A stretch of DNA of 64,000 nt from the NCBI RefSeq assembly GCF_900155985.1, contig NZ_FTMA01000011.1:21401-85400 (forward strand). The letters are read 5' to 3'. Source of the DNA: Maribacter ulvicola (GTDB lineage: Bacteria; Bacteroidota; Bacteroidia; Flavobacteriales; Flavobacteriaceae). Positions 54,085 through 61,412 of this stretch are shown one piece after another. A program made the position numbers and the translations under genes. Every line of letters starts with the position of its first letter. Position 1 is the stretch's first letter. The notes beneath the pieces were generated by a model that ran no database searches, was not told where the DNA came from, and saw only the letters and a list, made by a program, of their open reading frames with translations.

Positions 54085-57000
54085 ATGGTGATTAGTAAAA
54101 CACTAACACTTATGGGTAAAATTACTTTTGCTATACGTTATTTTTTATTGAAAGACTTTTGTCTTTTTCTTGCAATATTTTTAACGTTATCATTTTCTAC
54201 TAATAATAATCTTACATCTCATTCTATAAACGTGTACACTGTTGATACAGACGGTGATGGCGTTTTAGACTCCATTGACATAGATGATGATAATGATGGT
54301 ATTATTGATTCAAAAGAAGATAAGAATGTAGATGGAGATGATGATCATACAACTAGTCCTACGGATACAGATGGTGATGGTGTGCCAGATTATTTGGATA
54401 TAGATTCAGATAACGACGGTGTGCTTGATAATTTGGAAGGGCAAAATTTTCATACCTATAAGCCTAAATCCGGTTTTGATACGGATGGGAATGGATTAGA
54501 TGATGTTTATGAAAGTTTTCCAGGTAGAGGTGAAGGCGTAAAAGTAAATGATAGGGATGGTGATGGGAAGCCTAATCATCTTGATATTGACACGGACAAT
54601 GATGGAATTCCAGATAATGTAGAAGCACAGAGCACTTCAGGTTATGTGTCTCCAAACCTAGATAGTAGCGCTACTTATATTTTAAATCACGGTATTAATA
54701 GCGCATATATTGGTGGGTTAACACCGGTTAATACCGATGGTACGCCACCTCCAAATAAACCGGATTATCAAGATTTTGATAGTGATGATGATTTGGTTCC
54801 GGATAATAATGAGGGCAATGATTTTAATTTTGATGGAGTCCCCGATCAAAGCTATACAGGTATTGATACGGATGGGGACGGCCTGGACGATGGTTATGAA
54901 GGCTCCGATATCAACGATGGTTTCGATGTCAACGATGAGATAAACGATCCAGCGAACGATCTGCCCGATACAGATGGTACGGAAGATGTTAACTACCGTG
55001 ACCTTGATGATGATGGCGACGGGATAGATACTCCGGACGAGGATGCGAACAATGATGGCGACCCTACCAATGATGATACCGATAATGATGGAACACCGGA
55101 TTACTTGGATGTTGATAATACCCTTGGCCCTGATACCGATGGAGACGGAGTTCCGGACAGTACAGACCTGGATGATGATAACGATGGTATATTAGATAGT
55201 GTAGAAGATCCTAATCTTGATAAGGATGATGATCCGTTGACCGATCCGTTAGATACGGACAATGATGGAAAACCGAACCATTTGGATATCGATAGCGATG
55301 ATGATGGTATTCCTGATAACGTAGAGGCACAGACGACGGACGGTTACATAGCTCCTAACGATGATGATGCCGTAACATATGCCTATAATGATGGTATCAA
55401 TAGTGCTTACCCAGATGGCCTTACACCGGTGAATACCGATGGTGCCGATAATAAAGATTATATCGATATAGATAGCGATAATGATTTGGTTCCGGATAAT
55501 AATGAGGGCAATGATTTCAACTTTGATGGAGTCCCCGATCAAAACTATACAGGTATTGATACGGATGGCGACGGACTGGACGATGGTTATGAAGGCTCCG
55601 ATATCAACGATGGTTTCGATGTCAACGATGAGATAAACGATCCAGCGAACGATCTGCCCGATACGGATGGTACGGAAGATGTTAACTACCGTGACCTTGA
55701 TGATGACGGCGACGGGATAGATACTCCGGACGAGGATGCGAACAATGACGGCGACCCTACCAATGATGATACGGATAATGACGGTACACCAGATTATTTA
55801 GATCCTGACAGCCCTGGACCTGATACCGATGGAGACGGAGTTCCGGACAGTACAGACCTAGATGATGATAACGATGGTATATTAGATAGTGTAGAAGATC
55901 CTAATCTTGATCAGGATGATGATCCGTTGACCGATCCGTTGGATACGGACAATGATGGAAAACCGAACCATTTGGATATCGATAGCGATGATGATGGTAT
56001 TCCTGATAACGTAGAGGCACAGACGACGGACGGTTATATAGCTCCTAACGACGATGATGCCGCAACATATGCATCCAACGATGGTGTCAACAGTGCTTAC
56101 CCAGATGGCCTTACACCAGTGAATACGGATGGGGCCGACAATAAAGATTATATCGATGTAGATAGCGATAATGATTTGGTTCCGGATAATAATGAGGGCA
56201 ATGATTTCAACTTTGATGGAGTCCCCGATCAAAACTATACAGGTATTGATACGGATGGCGACGGACTGGACGATGGTTATGAAGGCTCCGATATCAACGA
56301 TGGTTTCGATGTCAACGATGAGATAAACGATCCAGCGAACGATCTGCCCGATACGGATGGTACGGAAGATGTTAACTACCGTGACCTTGATGATGATGGC
56401 GATGGTATTGATACTCCGGACGAGGATGCGAACAATGATGGCGACCCTACCAATGATGATACGGATAATGACGGTACACCAGATTATTTAGATCCTGATA
56501 CAGTTCCTATGGAAGATTTAGATGTTATAGATGATATAGTGTCTACACCAATCAACACACCAATAGTAATAGATATTCTGGATAATGATTTTGGTATTCC
56601 TACAGATGGTGCATTAACAGTAACTGATCCATTTAATGGAACAGTGGAAATTAACGATGGAGGTACGCCCAATGATATATCTGACGATACCATCACATAT
56701 ACTCCAAATGACGGTTTTGAAGGAACGGAGACTATTGAATATACCGTATGTAATGCAGAAGGTAATTGCGATACGGCTACAGTAACTATTACTGTAGGGG
56801 AGCCTGTAGCTCTTGATGTAGTAGATGATTCTGTATCTACCCCAATTAACACAACACTAGAAATAGATATTCTGGATAATGATTTTGGTATTCCTACAGA
56901 TGGTGCATTAACAGTAACTGATCCATCTAATGGAACAGTGGAAATTAACGATGGAGGTACGCCCAATGACATATCTGACGATACCATCACATATACTCCA

Positions 57001-57426
57001 AATGACGGTTTTGAAGGAACAGATATCATAGAGTATACGGTATGTAATACTTTGGGTGATTGTGATACGGCTACAGTGGAAATTTTAGTTGTAGATAATG
57101 ATGCTACAGAAACTGATGATAATCCTATAGAGGTAAATCAAATGGTGACTCCAAATGGTGATGGTAGAAATGAATTCTTATTTATTAGAGGAGTAGATAA
57201 AATTCGTAGTAGTAGCTTAAAGATCTTTAATAGATGGGGTGTTGCTGTTTATGAAGGGGAAAATTATAATAATCAAAATAATGTATTTGATGGTAGATCT
57301 AGAGGTAGGTCTACGCTAGGGGTAGGAGAATATCTACCAGCGGGCATATATTTCTATGTATTTGATTATGAAACATTTGAAGGAGAGAGTAAAGTTGAAA
57401 GTGAATATCTTTATATAAGTAGATAA
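54085..57426 (+). CDS. Thrombospondin type 3 repeat surface protein with type B T9SS sorting domain
   Basis: A 1113-residue predicted cell-surface protein. The N-terminus is a long signal ([20 protein letters not shown]); a second Met at 54112 is a likely alternative start. Residues about 52-810 are calcium-binding thrombospondin type 3 repeats ([22 protein letters not shown]), repeated in long near-identical DNA units. Residues about 813-1010 hold two 98-residue Ig/cadherin-like repeats ([18 protein letters not shown]). The last 90 residues ([39 protein letters not shown]) are the gliding-motility-associated C-terminal (CHU_C) domain, the type B signal for type IX secretion. Followed by its probable partner PorP/SprF after 13 bp. 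Role probably adhesion or gliding. Confidence 0.92.
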   Translation: MVISKTLTLMGKITFAIRYFLLKDFCLFLAIFLTLSFSTNNNLTSHSINVYTVDTDGDGVLDSIDIDDDNDGIIDSKEDKNVDGDDDHTTSPTDTDGDGVPDYLDIDSDNDGVLDNLEGQNFHTYKPKSGFDTDGNGLDDVYESFPGRGEGVKVNDRDGDGKPNHLDIDTDNDGIPDNVEAQSTSGYVSPNLDSSATYILNHGINSAYIGGLTPVNTDGTPPPNKPDYQDFDSDDDLVPDNNEGNDFNFDGVPDQSYTGIDTDGDGLDDGYEGSDINDGFDVNDEINDPANDLPDTDGTEDVNYRDLDDDGDGIDTPDEDANNDGDPTNDDTDNDGTPDYLDVDNTLGPDTDGDGVPDSTDLDDDNDGILDSVEDPNLDKDDDPLTDPLDTDNDGKPNHLDIDSDDDGIPDNVEAQTTDGYIAPNDDDAVTYAYNDGINSAYPDGLTPVNTDGADNKDYIDIDSDNDLVPDNNEGNDFNFDGVPDQNYTGIDTDGDGLDDGYEGSDINDGFDVNDEINDPANDLPDTDGTEDVNYRDLDDDGDGIDTPDEDANNDGDPTNDDTDNDGTPDYLDPDSPGPDTDGDGVPDSTDLDDDNDGILDSVEDPNLDQDDDPLTDPLDTDNDGKPNHLDIDSDDDGIPDNVEAQTTDGYIAPNDDDAATYASNDGVNSAYPDGLTPVNTDGADNKDYIDVDSDNDLVPDNNEGNDFNFDGVPDQNYTGIDTDGDGLDDGYEGSDINDGFDVNDEINDPANDLPDTDGTEDVNYRDLDDDGDGIDTPDEDANNDGDPTNDDTDNDGTPDYLDPDTVPMEDLDVIDDIVSTPINTPIVIDILDNDFGIPTDGALTVTDPFNGTVEINDGGTPNDISDDTITYTPNDGFEGTETIEYTVCNAEGNCDTATVTITVGEPVALDVVDDSVSTPINTTLEIDILDNDFGIPTDGALTVTDPSNGTVEINDGGTPNDISDDTITYTPNDGFEGTDIIEYTVCNTLGDCDTATVEILVVDNDATETDDNPIEVNQMVTPNGDGRNEFLFIRGVDKIRSSSLKIFNRWGVAVYEGENYNNQNNVFDGRSRGRSTLGVGEYLPAGIYFYVFDYETFEGESKVESEYLYISR
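54788..55480 (+). repeat. Large tandem repeat, copy 1 (693 bp)
   Basis: In-frame repeat within the thrombospondin-type gene. It starts at the segment GATTTGGTTCCGGATAATAA and runs to the same segment of copy 2, 693 bp later. A much more degenerate copy lies upstream from about 54240. Boundaries are approximate because the array is continuous. Confidence 0.8.
55481..56170 (+). repeat. Large tandem repeat, copy 2 (690 bp)
   Basis: Second unit, 690 bp, with long stretches identical at the DNA level to copies 1 and 3, including synonymous positions. Encodes about 230 residues of Asp-rich repeats. Confidence 0.8.
56171..56503 (+). repeat. Large tandem repeat, copy 3 (partial)
   Basis: The first 333 bp of the unit, ending where the protein changes to the Ig/cadherin-like repeats. 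Nearly identical to the start of copy 2. Confidence 0.75.
56524..57090 (+). repeat. Two tandem 294 bp repeats coding for Ig/cadherin-like domains
   Basis: The segment GATATTCTGGATAATGATTT recurs at 56572 and 56866, a period of 294 bp (98 residues). The two copies are near identical in their central two thirds and differ at their ends. Confidence 0.8.
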
Positions 57427-57439
57427 TAGTTTATAAAAT

Positions 57440-58393
57440 ATGAATATTAAAAATAAGTTTTTAACCCTATTTGTAGGTTTGCTACTAATGTTTGGTAGTG
57501 CTACTGCTCAACAAGATGCACAGTATACACAATACATGTTTAATACCATGAGTGTAAACCCTGCTTACGCTGGTTCTAGGGGTCAGTTGAGTTTAACTGC
57601 TTTACATAGGTCTCAATGGGTAGGTTTGGAGGGAGCTCCTTCAACGCAAACGTTTAATATTCAGTCTCCTATTAGAAACAGTAAACTTGGGTATGGAGTC
57701 TCTATTGTAAATGATGAAATAGGTGAAGGTGCTGTTCAAGAAACTTATTTTGATGCAGTTATTTCCTATACAATTGACGTGTCTGCCGATGGTAAATTAT
57801 CATTTGGATTGAAGGCTGGTGGTAATTTAATGAATTTAGACTTTAGTCAGCTTCGTAATTTTGATGACGAAGTTGTTCGTACCGATAATATTGAAAACAG
57901 GTTTTCACCGAATGTAGGTATTGGTCTTTACTATCATTCAACTAAGTTTTATGCAGGTCTATCTGCACCGAATTTATTACAGACCGAACATTTTGATAAC
58001 GCTGAAACAGATGCTAACAGCGTGCAGTTTTTATCAAAGGAAAGAATAAATTTCTATTTAATTACAGGTTATGTGTTTGATTTAAATGGAAATTTAAAGT
58101 TTAAACCGGCTCTATTGACTAAAGTAGTCGGAGGAGCTCCTTTACAAGTAGATTTTTCGGCCAACTTCATGTTCAATGAGAAATTTACTTTCGGAGCAGC
58201 ATATAGATGGGATGCTGCGGTCAGTGCAATGGCAGGATTCCAAATTTCAGATCAATTCATGGTAGGTTTAGCTTATGATAGAGAAACTACAGATCTGGGC
58301 GGTACGCAATTTAATGATGGGTCATTTGAAGTACTCTTAAGATATGAATTGGTAAAATCATTTCAAAAATTGGTTTCACCTCGTTTTTTCTAA
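57440..58393 (+). CDS. PorP/SprF family type IX secretion membrane protein
   Basis: A 317-residue outer-membrane protein with signal peptide MNIKNKFLTLFVGLLLMFGSATAQ. It begins with the PorP/SprF hallmark QQDAQYTQYMFNTMSVNPAY and AGSRGQLSLTALHRSQWVGL, followed by amphipathic strands of a PorV-like barrel ending LRYELVKSFQKLVSPRFF. SprF-type proteins are needed for secretion or attachment of a neighbouring protein with a type B sorting domain, which fits the upstream gene. The downstream OmpA gene starts at the very next base after the stop. Confidence 0.93.
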   Translation: MNIKNKFLTLFVGLLLMFGSATAQQDAQYTQYMFNTMSVNPAYAGSRGQLSLTALHRSQWVGLEGAPSTQTFNIQSPIRNSKLGYGVSIVNDEIGEGAVQETYFDAVISYTIDVSADGKLSFGLKAGGNLMNLDFSQLRNFDDEVVRTDNIENRFSPNVGIGLYYHSTKFYAGLSAPNLLQTEHFDNAETDANSVQFLSKERINFYLITGYVFDLNGNLKFKPALLTKVVGGAPLQVDFSANFMFNEKFTFGAAYRWDAAVSAMAGFQISDQFMVGLAYDRETTDLGGTQFNDGSFEVLLRYELVKSFQKLVSPRFF

Positions 58394-60349
58394 ATGGCAA
58401 ACTTACATATGAAGTATAAAGTAAATTTTTTAATAGTAGCCTTATTGTTTGTCCAAGGATTGGTTAATGCTCAAGAGCGACTAATTCAAAAAGGTAATGA
58501 AAAGTTTGACTCATATTCCTTTAGCCCTGCCATAGATATTTATAAGAAGGTAATGGACAAGGGTTATGTTTCGGCAGACTTATTAAGAAAATTAGGTAAT
58601 TCATACTATTATAATGCGGACTATACAGACGCTGCAGAAACATACAAGAAATTAGTTGCAGATTATTCTTTAGAGGTTACACCTGAAGATTATTTCAAAT
58701 ATGCTCAATCTTTAAAGACGATAGGGGAGTACGATACTTCTAAATCTATAATGAATAAATTCATCGAAGTAACTAAAGGTGATGGTCGTGCTACTGCATA
58801 TGATGCTGATCGAGATTTCATGTCAGAGATAAAAGAGAATTCTGGAAGATACAATTTAAGACCTTTTGCGTATAATTCTCCTTATTCTGATTTTGCCCCT
58901 TCATTTTATAAGGAAGGGATAATATTTTCATCGGATCGGGATACCGGTAATTTCGCAAGATATCGTCATACATGGAATGCTAAAGACTTTTTAGATTTGT
59001 ATGAGGTTAACGTAGATAGCGCATCAATGGATAATGTAAAAAAGCTTGATAAAAATGTAAATACACGCTATCATGAGTCAACGTCCGTGGTTACCAAAGA
59101 TGGTAAAACAATGTATTTTACACGAAACAATTCAGAAAAAAGGAAAACGGTAAAAGATGATAAAGGGATTGTTAGATTAAAAATTCTAAGAGCAGTATTA
59201 ACAGATGAGGGTATATGGGGAGAGGTAGAAGATTTGCCTTTTAATAGTGACTCTTATTCTACAGCCAACCCGGCTTTAAGTCCTGATGAAAAAACATTAT
59301 ACTTTGCTTCGGATATGCCTGGCACATTTGGCGCATCAGATTTGTATAGGGTTACTATAAATAAAGATCGCACATTTGGTACTCCTCAAAATTTAGGTCC
59401 AAATATAAATACGGAAGCTAGAGAAACCTTCCCATATGTAACTTCAGAAGAAATATTATATTTTTCCTCAGATGGGCATCCTGGTTTGGGTGGGTTAGAT
59501 GTATTTGCTACCAAAATTAAAAGACAGGATTTTACAGGAAAAGTTTTAAATGTAGGTAAACCGATTAATAGTAAAAGTGATGATTTTACTTTTATTTTTA
59601 ACGAGGAGCAGAGAACAGGTTATATGGCATCAAACCGTGAAGGTGGTTTGGGTTTCGATGATATTTACAGTTTTACGGAAACACGACCTTTGGCTTTTGA
59701 TTGTCTTCAAAAAGTTACCGGAACGGTTAGGGATAAAATTTCAAATAAACTATTGGTAGGGGCCACAATTAAAGTTATAGATGAAAATAATGAAGAGTTG
59801 CTATCGACTATCACTGATTCTGACGGTAATTACAGTTTAGAGCTAGATTGTACTAAAGGAAATTTTGTAAGAGCATTAATGGAAGGTTATGTTCCCTTTG
59901 AAGAATATATAGGGATATCTGATGGTAAACCTAAAATTATTGATTTCTACCTTGAAAGAGATAATATCACGGCAGGCTTTGGTGATGATTTGGCAAAACT
60001 TCTTCAATTGAGTACTATTTATTTCGATTTCGATAAATATGATATTAAAAAAGTTTCAGAAGTAGAGATTGAAAAGGTAATTGCTGCGATGGAAAAATAC
60101 CCAAGTTTAAAATTAAAGATAAATTCTCATACAGATAGTCGTGGTCCTGCAGCTTATAATCTTTGGTTATCTCAGAAAAGAGCAGAGTCTACAGTTAATT
60201 ATATGATTAAAAAAGGGATATCGAAAAATCGATTAGTGAGTGAAGGTTTTGGTGAGAAAAAATTGTTGAACGAGTGCTCTGATGGTGTAAGGTGTACTAC
60301 GGATAGACATGATGTTAATAGAAGATCAGAGTTTATCATACAAGAATAA
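58394..60349 (+). CDS. OmpA-family protein with TPR and PD40 repeats (T9SS-associated)
   Basis: A 651-residue envelope protein with signal peptide (FLIVALLFVQGLVNAQ). TPR-like repeats at about 25-130 (LRKLGNSYYYNADYTDAAET), a WD40/PD40 propeller at about 150-430 (ESTSVVTKDGKTMYFTRNN, NPALSPDEKTLYFASDMPG), a carboxypeptidase-regulatory-like domain at about 445-520 (TDSDGNYSLELDC), and the OmpA peptidoglycan-binding domain from about 540 (YFDFDKYDIKK, NSHTDSRGPAAYNLWLSQKR). The same architecture follows porP/sprF genes in many Flavobacteriia. Met at 58409 is an alternative start. Confidence 0.93.
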   Translation: MANLHMKYKVNFLIVALLFVQGLVNAQERLIQKGNEKFDSYSFSPAIDIYKKVMDKGYVSADLLRKLGNSYYYNADYTDAAETYKKLVADYSLEVTPEDYFKYAQSLKTIGEYDTSKSIMNKFIEVTKGDGRATAYDADRDFMSEIKENSGRYNLRPFAYNSPYSDFAPSFYKEGIIFSSDRDTGNFARYRHTWNAKDFLDLYEVNVDSASMDNVKKLDKNVNTRYHESTSVVTKDGKTMYFTRNNSEKRKTVKDDKGIVRLKILRAVLTDEGIWGEVEDLPFNSDSYSTANPALSPDEKTLYFASDMPGTFGASDLYRVTINKDRTFGTPQNLGPNINTEARETFPYVTSEEILYFSSDGHPGLGGLDVFATKIKRQDFTGKVLNVGKPINSKSDDFTFIFNEEQRTGYMASNREGGLGFDDIYSFTETRPLAFDCLQKVTGTVRDKISNKLLVGATIKVIDENNEELLSTITDSDGNYSLELDCTKGNFVRALMEGYVPFEEYIGISDGKPKIIDFYLERDNITAGFGDDLAKLLQLSTIYFDFDKYDIKKVSEVEIEKVIAAMEKYPSLKLKINSHTDSRGPAAYNLWLSQKRAESTVNYMIKKGISKNRLVSEGFGEKKLLNECSDGVRCTTDRHDVNRRSEFIIQE

Positions 60350-60450
60350 AATAATTTCCGTGTCATGGGTTACATAATACTTGAGGTTTTTAACTGAAAA
60401 AGCTACTTATGTATTAAATTATTGTGTTTAAGAATTTAATTTTTGAGATG

Positions 60451-60539
60451 AGCTTAGTAAAACGGACGTCAAGTTTGTAATACTGATAGTGTTTACCTTA
60501 CAAACAAAAGTTATTTTAAATATCAGTATAATCTAAGCT
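60451..60539. repeat. Nested and interleaved inverted repeats
   Basis: Three perfect pairs: AGCTTAG (60451-60457) with CTAAGCT (60533-60539); ATACTGATA (60480-60488) with TATCAGTAT (60521-60529); and GTTTGTAA (60473-60480) with TTACAAAC (60498-60505). The first two nest; the third crosses the second, giving either alternative folds or a pseudoknot. Confidence 0.45.
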
Positions 60540-60620
60540 TTGTTACTTGTTATAAACCTATAATAAGAAATTCGCATAAATTACTGTAGCCCATATAGTT
60601 ATTGTAAGTGGGGTGTAAGT

Positions 60621-60770
60621 ATGACATACAGTGTAATACCTTCATCAAATCTTAATGCCATTCAGCTTTATTCAGGGAAGAGGCAATTTCCTGCTCCGCT
60701 ATTAATAACAGAAGCGCTTTCAAAGGAAAGTGAATGTAGACATGATAGGTTGGGAAATCTTGTACTTTAA
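60621..60770 (+). CDS. Possible 49-residue small protein or gene remnant
   Basis: ATG at 60621, TAA at 60768-60770; begins MTYSVIPSSNLNAIQLYSGK and later ALSKESECRHDRLGN. Its base composition is clearly less AT-rich than the DNA on either side, which suggests either a real small gene or the remnant of one. No hydrophobic segment and no family recognised. Confidence 0.25.
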   Translation: MTYSVIPSSNLNAIQLYSGKRQFPAPLLITEALSKESECRHDRLGNLVL

Positions 60771-61412
60771 CCAAAAGATAAATCCAGCTGAAACTTTATC
60801 GCTATCGCTGATAAGTAATTCAAATTAAAAAGAAGAATACAGAAATTGATTACTCGCTTTCCATGCGAATTCTACCTGTTCGGTTATGCTATTATATGCA
60901 GTATACTTTTTTATAGGAGAAAATATAATTACAATGAATATTGTACAGCAATAAATATAACTAATATAATTTTTTTTAAAATCTTATAAGAACAAATTAA
61001 CTATTATTAATAGGTTTAATCTTTATAAAAAGTAGTATAATTCTTACTAATAATTTATAGGATAAATTCGATATTAAAAGAAAAATTTACATTTTTTTTC
61101 TTTCCACTGAAGAGTTTTTAGATGTTCTAATAGGAGGCAAAAGTACCCATTTAATCGTCATTCTTCGATGAATAACCATCTGTTTTTATTTTAAAAAACA
61201 AACCTACACCTCACCTTTTTGTGACTATGTAACGTAATTACTTATTTACACAACATTTATTTTAAGGGACACCACTTAAAATGAATATTTGTGCAAAGTG
61301 AATACCATTAAATCCTTGATTGTCAAAAATAGATAAGAGCGTTTTGGTATGTGCATATTAATAAACCTATATGACCAACGAATTTTTGAAGGAGGAATTG
61401 AATATTAAAAGT

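Larger units (their letters stand above)
60350..61412. other. Long non-coding AT-rich region
   Basis: About 1 kb with no open frame of usual gene length, the longest gap in the window. It holds a set of inverted repeats (60451-60539), a short 49-codon frame (60621-60770), a small imperfect hairpin (60793-60816) and an AT hairpin (61181-61200). Stretches after 60880 are extremely AT-rich. I see no match to TAnnTTTG with a partner box before the next gene. It probably contains the control region of the large downstream gene. Confidence 0.6.

Noticed and set aside
54240..56510. Regular repeats that could be mistaken for a CRISPR array or satellite DNA
   Set aside because: All units keep one reading frame and encode Asp-rich thrombospondin type 3 repeats inside a single gene with a signal peptide and a sorting domain.
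55249..57029. Several minus-strand open frames opposite the repeat gene
   Set aside because: They repeat with the same 690 or 294 bp period as the coding strand and encode Ile- or Ser/Val-rich shadows of the Asp-rich and Ig-like repeats.
61181..61200. AT hairpin TGTTTTT/AAAAACA as a terminator
   Set aside because: The stem is almost all A-T pairs and has no T-run after it; such pairings are expected by chance in this very AT-rich stretch.
61389..61395. AAGGAGG near the start of the fibre-like gene taken as a Shine-Dalgarno
   Set aside because: It is 17 nt from the ATG at 61413 and inside the frame if 61371 is used, so the spacing does not suit either start.
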